64,000 nt of DNA. It comes from an uncultured Caryophanales bacterium. GTDB lineage: Bacteria > Bacillota_I > Bacilli_A > RFN20 > CAG-826. The position numbers and the translations under genes are program-made. Below are positions 41,250 to 51,049 of the stretch, piece after piece; position 1 is the first letter of the stretch, and each line of letters starts with the position of its first letter. The notes under the pieces are model-generated. The model saw only the letters and a list, made by a program, of their open reading frames with translations. It did no database searches and was not told where the DNA came from. The stretch lies in the NCBI GenBank assembly GCA_902464635.1, contig CABQKC010000002.1, positions 1 through 64,000 of the forward strand. Reading direction: 5' to 3'.

Positions 41250-44069
41250 ATGCGTAGATATATATCTTACATTGCCATGTGTGCGACTCTATTAATCGGA
41301 ATCGGAGCTTCCGTTTCCCCATTAATGAAAACGATGAATAGCGATTTAGCATACGCAGATGGCAAAACGCTTTATTTCAAGGCTAGCCATTATGAAGAAA
41401 ATAGCGTTAATGGCAATTACCAAGATTTCTTGGCTGCCGAAGATATCAATGCTTCTGGACAACCAGTAATCAATGATTTGGCAAATACAGTCAAGGCTAG
41501 GCTTGATAATTGGGGAATGAGCGAATATGAAGTCAAGGTACAAGGTTACGACACGATTGCCGTTTCGCTTCGTACAACTTCAAATTCCGAAACCCAATAT
41601 ACTTATCTAGAACAATATCTTTCTTTCTCTGGTGGAGATTATGAATTAGATGCTTCCGATACAACTCATGATGGATATACCGACTCTGACTTATTAAAGA
41701 CCATCATTGATGATCAAACCGCGACTATCGAAAATATCGACATGGGATCTTATAAAGTCCCAGTAGTAGTTGTCCCGTTAAAAACTGGCGATGATTATAA
41801 AGAAGCCTTCACCAACTTACTAAAATATTGTAACGACAATACAAAAGCTGCCGAAACCGATTCTAGTGGAAACGAGACTAGTGCAGCCCAAAATACCTTA
41901 TTAGTTGTCTGGGCCAATAGAAAAGAAGACGATACCTATGACAAAGCCGATAAGGATGTTAATGTCAAAAATAGAATCCTAACAGTTGAAGCCACGACTA
42001 ATGATAATGCCGTCTGGTATCAATCTAGCGATACCGATAAGGAAACCCCATATCTACAATTGATTCCTACTAGCGAAGCCATTTCTAGCGATGGAAATTA
42101 TAATCCAAGCAAGACTAAAGAAGCCTATGAAGCTGCTGTCTTCCTCCGCAATATGTTCAATGCCTCTAATTTAGGCGATTATAGGCTTACATTCACCTAT
42201 TCTGAAAAGGCCAATGCGACTGTAGAAAACTTAATTAGCGTTGGTGATTATGCTATCTCTCCAGCCTTAAGCAAGACTCTTATTTCTACTATAATTGTCT
42301 TCGTCTTCCTTTGCATTTTATTAGTGTTATTCGATAGAATCTTCGCTTTGGCCGAGATTACTTCCATTGCTTTATCTAGCTTTGGGGCATTTGGATTATT
42401 CGTTGCCTTTGGTAGCCAATTCAATATTGCCGCCTTATTAGGAATTATGGCTACTGGTTTAGTTGCCTTATTTGGTGCCCTTATATACTCTTCTAGATTA
42501 AAAGATGAAATATATAAAGGAAGAACATTAAAGAAAGCGAGCCAAGAAGCTGCTAAAAAATCAGTGCTTCCTGTCATTGATGCCGGTGTTGTCTCTATTA
42601 TATTAGGTACATTTGTATATCTATTTGCCGGTGATTTGGCTTCCAAGTTTGGCGTTATGCTAGTTGGTGGTGGATTAATCGCTACCTTAGTTAACCTAGT
42701 CTTCTTAAGATTAGCAGGCTGGCTATTATGCACTGATAATTCAATGCAATCTAGCTTTGTAAAACAACTTAATATCAATGGCGAGAAGATCCCTGATTTA
42801 GTAAAAGAAGAAAAACAAACCTATTTCGGTCCATATCAAGATAAGGATTTCTCCAAAGGAAAGATTTGGGTAGGAATCGTTACTAGCTTATTTGTCTTAG
42901 CTGGCATTGGAACTATGATAGGATTTGGCATTAAAAATGGCGATGTCTATAATGATAGCGCCTATAAGCAAAGCCAAACCGTCCTTAGAATTGATGTAAG
43001 AAGTGAAAAGAGTGAATATATCACTGTTTCTAGTCTATCTGACGTAGCCCACTTATTCGGAAAAGACGCTACCGGAGATTCATATTTACTTGATTCCATC
43101 AAGATTGATGACAAGGCCTTGATTGAATATGTTTCCAATCCAAATGAAGATATCAAATTATCTGAAACCCCAAAAGCAATTTATGAAACTGCCGATGCTG
43201 GTACTGGTAAGACTTACTATTGGTTCTATTATGAAATCAAGCTCAATGCCTATCTCCCATTAACTGAAGAAAATGGTGGAGACAAGATGTATAGCATCTC
43301 TACTCTAGATGCCTCAAATACCTGGTCAGCCCCAACTAGTTTAGGGTTAAACGATGCAATCACTAATTTCATCGAAAATAGATATGTTAGGGAAACTGCC
43401 GATTATATCTCTTATTTTGCAACTGTTACCCCTGAAATTGGCCAACCATATTTAGGAAGCGTTGCTCTTGGAGTTGGAATCGGAATATTGATTAGTGTTG
43501 TCTATTTAGTTCTTAGATATGGCATTTCTAGAGCCTTATCAATGGGAATAGTAGTAACTGCTTCAAGCTATATTGCTGTTGCCTTCTTCGTAATTGCTAG
43601 AATTTCTACTTCCCCAGTAGTTGCCCTTGGTTCAGTTGGAGTTGCTCTAGTCGGCTTCTTACTTGCCTTATTCATTGCAACTTACGAAAAGGAATTAGTT
43701 GCCTCTACACATGCTAAAGAAAGAGGAACTGTTGAATTTAAGCTTGATGTTGTCAAGAAATCTACATCTAGACAAGCTGGTATCCTTATTATCTTTGCTT
43801 TACTAGCTGCTTATGTTGGCATTGTCTATTTTGCCTTTGGACCAATTTACTTCATGTCACCATATCTAAGCTTCATATTAGGATTAGCATTTGCTTTAGC
43901 TACTACCTTGACTTTATATCCATTCTTATATTCTTGCTTCGTCAAGATGTTCTCTCACATCAAGATCAAGCCACTTAAGAAGAAAAAGAAGAATGTCGGC
44001 GGTCAATTAATGAAAAAGAAGAAATCTGCCGAGCCTGAAGAAGCTATCTTTATCGGTATCAATGACTAA
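41250..44069 (+). CDS. secDF: SecDF-type protein export membrane protein
   Basis: A 939-residue membrane protein with a first span at residues 5-25, a large extracytoplasmic domain, six spans (about 335-500), a second extracytoplasmic domain and a second six-span block near the C-terminus, the layout of fused SecD and SecF. GIMATGLVALFGALIYSSRLKDEIYKGRTLKKASQEA resembles the RND signature of SecD. Sequence similarity to typical SecD motifs is weak, so it is divergent. The Lys-rich tail is cytoplasmic. SecDF uses proton-motive force to assist Sec export. Its place between ruvB and recJ agrees with the Bacillus order. AGAGGAG precedes the ATG. Confidence 0.85.
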   Translation: MRRYISYIAMCATLLIGIGASVSPLMKTMNSDLAYADGKTLYFKASHYEENSVNGNYQDFLAAEDINASGQPVINDLANTVKARLDNWGMSEYEVKVQGYDTIAVSLRTTSNSETQYTYLEQYLSFSGGDYELDASDTTHDGYTDSDLLKTIIDDQTATIENIDMGSYKVPVVVVPLKTGDDYKEAFTNLLKYCNDNTKAAETDSSGNETSAAQNTLLVVWANRKEDDTYDKADKDVNVKNRILTVEATTNDNAVWYQSSDTDKETPYLQLIPTSEAISSDGNYNPSKTKEAYEAAVFLRNMFNASNLGDYRLTFTYSEKANATVENLISVGDYAISPALSKTLISTIIVFVFLCILLVLFDRIFALAEITSIALSSFGAFGLFVAFGSQFNIAALLGIMATGLVALFGALIYSSRLKDEIYKGRTLKKASQEAAKKSVLPVIDAGVVSIILGTFVYLFAGDLASKFGVMLVGGGLIATLVNLVFLRLAGWLLCTDNSMQSSFVKQLNINGEKIPDLVKEEKQTYFGPYQDKDFSKGKIWVGIVTSLFVLAGIGTMIGFGIKNGDVYNDSAYKQSQTVLRIDVRSEKSEYITVSSLSDVAHLFGKDATGDSYLLDSIKIDDKALIEYVSNPNEDIKLSETPKAIYETADAGTGKTYYWFYYEIKLNAYLPLTEENGGDKMYSISTLDASNTWSAPTSLGLNDAITNFIENRYVRETADYISYFATVTPEIGQPYLGSVALGVGIGILISVVYLVLRYGISRALSMGIVVTASSYIAVAFFVIARISTSPVVALGSVGVALVGFLLALFIATYEKELVASTHAKERGTVEFKLDVVKKSTSRQAGILIIFALLAAYVGIVYFAFGPIYFMSPYLSFILGLAFALATTLTLYPFLYSCFVKMFSHIKIKPLKKKKKNVGGQLMKKKKSAEPEEAIFIGIND

Positions 44070-45610
44070 TGGATACTTTTCTAGAGAAAATAAAAAAATA
44101 TTATAATCTTGATGAAGAAGGCTTTAGCAAACTGATTGCTAAGCCTTCTTTTGCTAATATTCCTCTAATTAATGACCATCCTAGCGTGATTAAGGCCAAA
44201 GAAAGGATAGAAAAAGCCATCAAAGATAATGAGAAGATAATCATCTATGGCGATTACGATTGCGACGGCATCATGTCGACCTCGATTATCTATTATTCCT
44301 TGCTTAAATTAAATAAGCATGTATCTTTCTTTATCCCTTCTAGATTCAAGGATGGATATGGCCTAAATCTAGGCAATGCCAAAAAGATAGCTAAAGCAGG
44401 TTATTCTTTATTAATATGCGTCGATAACGGAGTCAATTGTTTCGAAGCCATTTCCTATTTAAAGGAAAACGGTATCGATACATTAATAATCGACCATCAT
44501 GAAATAGGAGAATCCTTGCCTGAAGCCATATCTATTATCCATGACGATTTATTGGATTATGGGGAATATAATGTCTCGGCTGGTTATCTTTCTTTCTTGT
44601 TTTCGATTTGTTTACTAGGAAAAGTCGATCCATATCTATTAGTTTTAGGTGCTATATCGATAATTTCTGATACGATGCCAATGAAATCCTATAATAGGGA
44701 AATAGTAGCCTTGGCTTTATCTTTGATTAACAAGAATAAATATCCAACTATATTCAATTTGACTAATGCAACCTATATCGATGAGAAGGTTTTGGGAATG
44801 GAAATAGTCCCATCTATTAATGCAGTAGGTAGGATTGATACTGAATATGACGCGAATAAATTAGTTCATTATTTTGCGACTGATTGCAAAGACTTGAAGC
44901 AATCTTCCTTATTGGCCCTTGAATATAATAAGAATAGGAAAGAGATGACAAAGGCAGCTTTAACTGAAATCGATATCGATAAAAATAAATCTAGCGTCTG
45001 CATCTCTACTAGCCTTGGGGAAGGTTTAAATGGCTTATTGGCATCTAGAATTGTCGTAGAAGAAAATAAGCCAGTTGCCATCTTTTCTTCTTCCTATAAA
45101 GATAAAGATATTTTAGCAGGATCGCTTAGAAGCAAGCCTGGGCTAAATCTAATTGATTTCTTCTCTAGTTTAGGTGAACTTCCTATTAGAAAAGGTGGAC
45201 ATTCTTTTGCAGCAGGGGTAGCCATTAAAAAAGAAGATTATGAAATCTTTAAGGAAAAACTAGAAGAATACGCCTCTAGCCATCCTTTTACAGAGCCAAA
45301 AAAAGAAGAAATCAGCATCTCTTTAAGCGATATATCCATGGAAAATTATAAAATACTTAGGAAATTTGCTCCTTTTGGACACGATTACGAAGAGCCTACT
45401 TTTGTTATTGAAAATGTCCCAACCTCGGCTTTGAAATTCAATAGATTAGGTTATCTAACCTTTAAAATAAGTCCGAATTCTGAAGTTTTCTCCTTTTCTA
45501 TAAAAGATGATATCTTGAATAAACCTAGTTTAGATATGGAAGGGAAATTCCGTTTAAATGAATTTAGAGGCTCTTTCAAAATACAATTTGCCTGTAATGA
45601 AAAGAAATAA
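44069..45610 (+). CDS. recJ: Single-strand DNA exonuclease RecJ (short form)
   Basis: A 513-residue DHH-family 5'-3' exonuclease. Catalytic metal sites are IIYGDYDCDGIMST (about 58-71), the DHH in IDHHEIGE (about 140) and DTMP. The DHHA1 motif GGHSFAAGV is near 390. The OB-fold tail is brief, and the protein is much shorter than the nearly 800 residues of Bacillus RecJ. It begins on the last base of the secDF stop. The apt gene that usually separates recJ and relA is absent. Confidence 0.92.
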   Translation: MDTFLEKIKKYYNLDEEGFSKLIAKPSFANIPLINDHPSVIKAKERIEKAIKDNEKIIIYGDYDCDGIMSTSIIYYSLLKLNKHVSFFIPSRFKDGYGLNLGNAKKIAKAGYSLLICVDNGVNCFEAISYLKENGIDTLIIDHHEIGESLPEAISIIHDDLLDYGEYNVSAGYLSFLFSICLLGKVDPYLLVLGAISIISDTMPMKSYNREIVALALSLINKNKYPTIFNLTNATYIDEKVLGMEIVPSINAVGRIDTEYDANKLVHYFATDCKDLKQSSLLALEYNKNRKEMTKAALTEIDIDKNKSSVCISTSLGEGLNGLLASRIVVEENKPVAIFSSSYKDKDILAGSLRSKPGLNLIDFFSSLGELPIRKGGHSFAAGVAIKKEDYEIFKEKLEEYASSHPFTEPKKEEISISLSDISMENYKILRKFAPFGHDYEEPTFVIENVPTSALKFNRLGYLTFKISPNSEVFSFSIKDDILNKPSLDMEGKFRLNEFRGSFKIQFACNEKK

Positions 45611-45634
45611 TATATATTATTTTTAGTTTTAGCC

Positions 45635-45640
45635 TATACT
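45635..45640 (+). promoter_or_regulatory. -10 box of relA with minimal leader
   Basis: TATACT ends nine bases before the relA ATG. No Shine-Dalgarno is seen, so a nearly leaderless mRNA is predicted. The preceding AT-only palindrome after recJ (45605-45622) may be a weak terminator. Confidence 0.4.
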
Positions 45641-45648
45641 AGAAGGGT

Positions 45649-47877
45649 ATGGAAAATCTAGTAGATCAAAAAACAACATTACCTCCAAATGGAGGATACC
45701 CAATGCATACCTTCGAGGACCTTAAGGCCTTGTATTATGTCTATATCAGCAATCCTAACGACAGGAAGATGATAGAAGACGCCTATTTATTTGCCAAAGC
45801 TAAACATGAAGGGCAATTTAGGAAATCAGGCGAACCTTATATCCATCATCCAATCGAAGTTGCCTATATTTTAGCATCCCTCCAGTCCGGACCTGCCACA
45901 ATTGCATCTGGACTTCTCCATGATGTAGTGGAAGATACAGATGCGACAATCGAAGACATCGAGAAGATGTTTGGAGAAGATGTTGCCAAGATTGTAGATT
46001 CCCTTACTAAGATCCAAAGGATGAAATTATCCAAGATGACGGCTGAAGATTTCGAAGCCGAAGACCACCGAAAGATATTTTTAGGCATGGCAAGAGATGT
46101 CAGGGTCATCATTGTCAAGCTTGCCGATAGACTTCATAACCTTAGGACCTTGGATTCTCTTTCTCCTGAAAGACAAAAAGCCCTTGCTAAGGAAACAATC
46201 GAAGTATTTACCCCAATTGCCCATAGGCTAGGTATCTATTCCGTTCAAAGCGAGATGGAAGATTTGTCCTTAAAATATCTAGAAAGGGATAAATATAATT
46301 CCATTTTAAAGTTAGTTAACGAGAAATACGAAAATAGAAAGCACTCCCTTGAATTATTGAAGAAAAGGATTGCCGATATTTTGCTTGAACACAATCTTCC
46401 TTGCAAAATGGAATCTAGGGTCAAATCCATCTATTCCATCTACCGTAAGATGTATCAAAAAGGCCATAGCTTCGATGAAATTTATGATGTCTTGGCTATT
46501 AGAGTTATTACTAAGACTGTAATAAATTGTTATGAAATATTAGGTATTATCCATTCTACATATAAGCCAATTCCTGGTAGGTTTAAGGATTATATTGCCA
46601 TGCCGAAGCCGAATATGTATCAATCGTTACATACTTCGATTGTTTCTGGTGATGGTCAGATATATGAAATCCAAATAAGAACCGAAGAGATGGATCAAGT
46701 TGCCGAAAGTGGTGTTGCGGCCCACTGGAAATATAAAGAAGGTGGCCATTATAATGCGAAGGATGAACAAAAAGAAATTGAGGAGCAACTTCATTGGTTT
46801 AGGGATTTTGTCTCTCTTTCTGGGGAACAAGATGGCACTGCTAGCGAATATATGGCTTCTCTTTCAAATGATATATTTGGGGCGAATGTCTATGTATTTA
46901 CTCCTTTAGGTAAAGTTATTGATTTACCTGCTGGGGCAACTACTTTGGATTTTGCCTATAAAATCCATACAAAAGTAGGCGATAGTGCGATTGGGGCGGT
47001 AGTTAATGGGGTCCTTGTTCCTTTAAATACTGTCTTGAAAACTGGCGATGTCTGCGAGATTAGGACATCAAAGACTTCTTCTGGTCCGAATAATTCCTGG
47101 CTAGAAATTGCTAAGACATCTTCCGCTAAATCCCATATCAAAAAGGCGCTTCAGAAAAAAGATGCCGCCATCATGAAAGAAGAGAAAGTCAGGATTGGTA
47201 GGATTTCCTTACTCGATTCTTTTAAGTCGCAAGGATTTAATGAAGAAGAGACACTAAAATTAATAGATAATGATAAGCTCCGTAACGAATACCATTTCGA
47301 TAATCTAGATGATTTGTTTGTCATGGTCTCGCAAAAAAATCCAGCCCCTGGGACAATTCTTTCCTTCCTCCATATAAGAAAGAAACCTGGATTTGAATTC
47401 AAGAAGAAAAAAGACAATGTCAATGATAATTCTTCTCCAGTCAATGTACCTGGTGGAAGTAGCGGGCTAGCTATATCTTTAGGCAAATGCTGCACCCCAA
47501 TTCCAGGAGATGATATTGTTGGCTATATCACTAAAGGAAAAGGAATTACTATCCACCGTAAGTCTTGCCCAAATATTGCAAACGAGCAAAAACGACTAAT
47601 AGATGTATATTGGAAAGAAGACTTAGGAATATCTAGATATCCCGTAGATATCGAGGTTTATTCTAATGATAGGCCTGGATTATTAAATGATATATTGCAG
47701 GTAATGGCCTCTAAAGGCGTTGGCGTTACCGATTTAAAGGCCCACTTGATACAAGAAACACTAAATGACGTCGTTTCAATGACTATTACTGTTAGTGATG
47801 CGAAGGTGTTGAGCGATTGCTTTGCCTTGCTTCTAGGCATCAATGGTGTCTACTCTGTAGAAAGAGTGATTCATTGA
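45649..47877 (+). CDS. relA: Bifunctional (p)ppGpp synthetase/hydrolase Rel
   Basis: A 742-residue long Rel protein controlling the stringent response. It has an HD hydrolase domain (YIHHPIEVAYILA, LLHDVVEDTDAT), a synthetase domain (RVKSIYSIYRKMYQKG, KDYIAMPKPNMYQSLHTSI), a TGS domain (VFTPLGKVIDLPAGATTLDFAY), a zinc-finger-like region with KCCTPIPGD, and a C-terminal ACT domain (VDIEVYSNDRPGLLNDI). Both catalytic cores appear intact, so it should make and degrade the alarmone. The gene follows recJ and precedes hisS, as in Bacillus. Confidence 0.96.
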   Translation: MENLVDQKTTLPPNGGYPMHTFEDLKALYYVYISNPNDRKMIEDAYLFAKAKHEGQFRKSGEPYIHHPIEVAYILASLQSGPATIASGLLHDVVEDTDATIEDIEKMFGEDVAKIVDSLTKIQRMKLSKMTAEDFEAEDHRKIFLGMARDVRVIIVKLADRLHNLRTLDSLSPERQKALAKETIEVFTPIAHRLGIYSVQSEMEDLSLKYLERDKYNSILKLVNEKYENRKHSLELLKKRIADILLEHNLPCKMESRVKSIYSIYRKMYQKGHSFDEIYDVLAIRVITKTVINCYEILGIIHSTYKPIPGRFKDYIAMPKPNMYQSLHTSIVSGDGQIYEIQIRTEEMDQVAESGVAAHWKYKEGGHYNAKDEQKEIEEQLHWFRDFVSLSGEQDGTASEYMASLSNDIFGANVYVFTPLGKVIDLPAGATTLDFAYKIHTKVGDSAIGAVVNGVLVPLNTVLKTGDVCEIRTSKTSSGPNNSWLEIAKTSSAKSHIKKALQKKDAAIMKEEKVRIGRISLLDSFKSQGFNEEETLKLIDNDKLRNEYHFDNLDDLFVMVSQKNPAPGTILSFLHIRKKPGFEFKKKKDNVNDNSSPVNVPGGSSGLAISLGKCCTPIPGDDIVGYITKGKGITIHRKSCPNIANEQKRLIDVYWKEDLGISRYPVDIEVYSNDRPGLLNDILQVMASKGVGVTDLKAHLIQETLNDVVSMTITVSDAKVLSDCFALLLGINGVYSVERVIH

Positions 47878-47887
47878 TTAGTTGTAA

Positions 47888-47916
47888 TTGTTAACTAGCC
47901 TCAGGAAGTCTATAAT
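47888..47916 (+). promoter_or_regulatory. Promoter of hisS-aspS
   Basis: TTGTTA (47888-47893), a 17-base spacer and TATAAT (47911-47916). The short leader has AAAGGA and no T-box. Confidence 0.65.
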
Positions 47917-47944
47917 TATTAACGACTAGAAAGGACTTTTTAGT

Positions 47945-49243
47945 ATGCAAATCAAAGGTGTTAAAGGTACTCATGATTTATATGGGGACGAAAGCTATTG
48001 CTATGACTACATAGAAAATATCTTCTCCATTGTTGCCGAACTTTATAATTACAAGAAAATCGAGACTCCATGTCTAGAATATACGGAAGTTTTCTCTAGG
48101 GGTACTGGTACTTCTAGCGATGTTGTCCGTAAGGAAATGTATACTTTCCTCGATAAGGGGGATAGAAGCGTGACACTTCGTCCTGAAGGGACAGCAGGTG
48201 TAATGAGGTCAATTGTCGAGAATAAGCTATATGCGACAAATGACTTGCCACTTAAAACATATTATGTCGGGCCTGTTTTTAGATATGAAAGGCCTCAACT
48301 TGGTAGATATAGGCAATTTTACCAGGCCGGGATTGAAGCAGTTGGGATCGATTCAAGCGAATTAGATGCCGAAGTCGTAGTATTTGCGATGAGAGTACTC
48401 GGCATGCTTGGATTTAATGGACTTAAGGTAAAAGTAAATACTTTGGGTGACAAAGAATCTAGATTAGCATACAAAGAAGCCCTGAAAGCCTATTTTGCCC
48501 CTAGAATCGAGTCTATGTGCGATGACTGCAAGGAAAGACTTAAATTAAATCCACTTAGAATTCTTGACTGCAAGGTTGCTTCTGACCAAGAAATTGCTAA
48601 AGGCGCCCCAAAGATGAGGGATTATTTATCCAAATCCAGCGAAGAAAGATTCTATCATACATTATCGATATTAAATGAAGTTGGAATCGAATATGAAATC
48701 GATGATTCTCTTGTCAGGGGACTAGATTATTATGGAGAAATAGTATTCGAAGTACATATGCTTTCTCCTACAGGAAAAGATTATGGGGCCTTGCTAGGTG
48801 GAGGACATTATGATGGACTCTTGTCTAGCTTTGATGGACCTAGCGATATCGATCACGGGGTTGGGTTTGCCCTTGGAATGGAAAGAATCTATTCTTTAAT
48901 GAAGGAATTTGATTTATTAAAGGATATCAAGCAAGAACTAGATATCTATTTAATGCCACTAGGAGAGAAGGCAATGGAATATTCTTTCTCCTTAGCAGAA
49001 CAACTTAGATCACTTGGATATTCTATTGATAGGCCATATAAAATGGCTAAATTAGGATCTTATTTCAAAAAAGCCGAGAGATCTAGAGCAAAACTGGCCT
49101 TGATATTTGGAGATGAGGAACTAGAAAAAGGCATAATCCAAATAAAAGATTTAGACAAGAAGGAACAAAAAGAAGTTTCCTTGGATAATCTAGATAAGGA
49201 ACTAGACGAATTATTTAACGAAGAAGATCATCATCACGAATAA
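47945..49243 (+). CDS. hisS: Histidyl-tRNA synthetase
   Basis: A 432-residue class II synthetase of typical length. Motif 1 region begins IKGVKGTHDLYGDES. Motif 2 is VFRYERPQLGRYRQFYQAGIE. The histidine-specific LVRGLDYYGEIVFEV and motif 3 HGVGFALGMERI are intact, and the anticodon-binding domain follows. The C-terminus ends EEDHHHE. The aspS gene starts eight bases later, and the hisS-aspS pair is conserved in Bacilli. Confidence 0.97.
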   Translation: MQIKGVKGTHDLYGDESYCYDYIENIFSIVAELYNYKKIETPCLEYTEVFSRGTGTSSDVVRKEMYTFLDKGDRSVTLRPEGTAGVMRSIVENKLYATNDLPLKTYYVGPVFRYERPQLGRYRQFYQAGIEAVGIDSSELDAEVVVFAMRVLGMLGFNGLKVKVNTLGDKESRLAYKEALKAYFAPRIESMCDDCKERLKLNPLRILDCKVASDQEIAKGAPKMRDYLSKSSEERFYHTLSILNEVGIEYEIDDSLVRGLDYYGEIVFEVHMLSPTGKDYGALLGGGHYDGLLSSFDGPSDIDHGVGFALGMERIYSLMKEFDLLKDIKQELDIYLMPLGEKAMEYSFSLAEQLRSLGYSIDRPYKMAKLGSYFKKAERSRAKLALIFGDEELEKGIIQIKDLDKKEQKEVSLDNLDKELDELFNEEDHHHE

Positions 49244-49251
49244 GGATATTT

Positions 49252-50991
49252 ATGGAAAGAACTGATTTTAACGGAAACCTAAGATTAAAAGACATCGGAA
49301 GAAAAGTTACTCTTCTAGGCTGGGTTGCCTCAAAAAGGAACCTTGGCGGGCTTCTTTTCATTGATTTAAGGGATTCGACTGGAATTGTTGGATGTACTGT
49401 ACTTAACCCAGATTCGGTTCCTGAAATCAAAAATGAATATGTAGTGGAAGTCAAAGGGGAAGTCAAAAAGAAAGATACCCCAAATCCAAAGCTTAAGACT
49501 GGGGAAATAGAGGTAATCGTATCTTCCTTGAAAGTCATCAACAAGGCTGAACTTACCCCATTTATAATTGCAGACAAAACCGACGCTCTAGAAGATACTA
49601 GGCTTCAATATAGATATCTAGATTTAAGACGTCCTTGCTTGCTAAACAATCTAAAAATAAGAGCAGAAATAGTTAAATGCTTCCATTCTTATTTCGATGA
49701 ACACGGGTTTTTAGAAGTAGAAACCCCAATTTTGAATCTATCTTCTCCTGAAGGAGCTAGGGATTATCTAGTTCCATCAAGGACGAGAAAAGGCAGCTTC
49801 TATGCACTCCCTCAATCTCCTCAATTATGGAAACAACTTTTAATGGTTGGGGGAATTGAAAGGTATTACCAAGTCGCTAAATGCTTTAGGGATGAGGATT
49901 TACGTGCCGATAGGCAACCTGAATTCACCCAGCTTGACCTAGAAACTTCTTTCCTTGATATGGACCAACTTCTTTCCTTAATGGAAGGATTCCTAAAGAA
50001 GATGTTTAAAGATGTCGTTAATTACGACTTGCCTTTACCTTTAAGAAGGATGAAATATTGGGATGCCATGGATAATTATGGCTCTGATAAGCCTGATACA
50101 AGATATGGATTATTGCTTAAAGACATTAAAGGAATAATGGGCAAGACTAGCTTCCCTGGATTTGAAAACAAGGAATTTATCAAATGCTTAGTAATTCCTA
50201 ACCAGGCAAAAGTTACTTCTAGAAAAGTATTGGATGAGCTAAATATCGAAGCCAAGAAATTCAATTTGCCTTCCTTAATTGCCTTAAAATACGAGAATAA
50301 TGCCTTAATTGGCTCATTTGCTGATAAATTCATGGATGAAGAAACTAAATCTCAATTAGTTTCATTTCTAGAATTAAAAGAAGATGATTTGGTATTAGTT
50401 TCTTCTAGCGCCTATAGAAGAGATATAGATTTCGGACTAGGTGCCTTAAGAACCTTATATGGAAAGAAACTAAATCTAATTGATCCAAATTCATTCGATG
50501 TATTGTGGGTTGTTGACTTCCCGATGTTTGATCCAATCGAAGGAGAGGAAGGCAAATACACTGCCGAACACCATCCATTCACTAGACCTAGGGATGAAGA
50601 CTTGCCTTTATTAGACAGCAAGCCAGAAGAAGTCTTAGCCTATGCTTATGATATTATTATCAATGGATATGAAGCCGGTGGCGGAACTTTAAGAATCTAT
50701 GACCACGATATCCAATGGAAGATATTCAAGTTATTAGGGCTTTCTGATGAAGATGTCGCCGCCAAATTTGGTTGGTTCATCGATGCCTTCAAGTATGGGG
50801 CTCCGCCACATGGTGGTTTGGCCTTTGGACTTGATAGGCTTACTATGATCTTGGCCCACACCGATAATATTAGGGATGTCGAGGCTTTCCCAAAGAACCT
50901 CTCGGCCATTGACCCGATGTCACATGCCCCATCTAAAGTTGACGAAGACCAATTAAAAGCGGTTGGAATCAAAGTCGATTTAGAAAAGTAA
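49252..50991 (+). CDS. aspS: Aspartyl-tRNA synthetase
   Basis: A 579-residue bacterial-type AspRS. It has an N-terminal OB-fold for the anticodon (LRLKDIGRKVTLLGWVASKRNLGGLLFIDLRD in part), motif 1 near EVETPIL, motif 2 CFRDEDLRADRQPEFTQLDLE, the GAD insertion domain (about 290-400), and motif 3 GLAFGLDRL. TAAGGA precedes the ATG. The stop codon lies in a 20-bp AT-only palindrome (50989-51008). Confidence 0.97.
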   Translation: MERTDFNGNLRLKDIGRKVTLLGWVASKRNLGGLLFIDLRDSTGIVGCTVLNPDSVPEIKNEYVVEVKGEVKKKDTPNPKLKTGEIEVIVSSLKVINKAELTPFIIADKTDALEDTRLQYRYLDLRRPCLLNNLKIRAEIVKCFHSYFDEHGFLEVETPILNLSSPEGARDYLVPSRTRKGSFYALPQSPQLWKQLLMVGGIERYYQVAKCFRDEDLRADRQPEFTQLDLETSFLDMDQLLSLMEGFLKKMFKDVVNYDLPLPLRRMKYWDAMDNYGSDKPDTRYGLLLKDIKGIMGKTSFPGFENKEFIKCLVIPNQAKVTSRKVLDELNIEAKKFNLPSLIALKYENNALIGSFADKFMDEETKSQLVSFLELKEDDLVLVSSSAYRRDIDFGLGALRTLYGKKLNLIDPNSFDVLWVVDFPMFDPIEGEEGKYTAEHHPFTRPRDEDLPLLDSKPEEVLAYAYDIIINGYEAGGGTLRIYDHDIQWKIFKLLGLSDEDVAAKFGWFIDAFKYGAPPHGGLAFGLDRLTMILAHTDNIRDVEAFPKNLSAIDPMSHAPSKVDEDQLKAVGIKVDLEK

Positions 50992-51008
50992 TATATAATT
51001 ATATATTA
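50989..51008. repeat. 20-bp AT-only palindrome over the aspS stop codon
   Basis: TAATATATAA followed by TTATATATTA is a perfect palindrome beginning with the aspS stop codon. A similar AT-only palindrome begins next to the recJ stop (45605-45622). They could form weak intrinsic terminators or mRNA 3' ends. Confidence 0.6.
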
Positions 51009-51049
51009 ATACTACTAAATAAATACTATATAACTACTTGGAGGAAATT

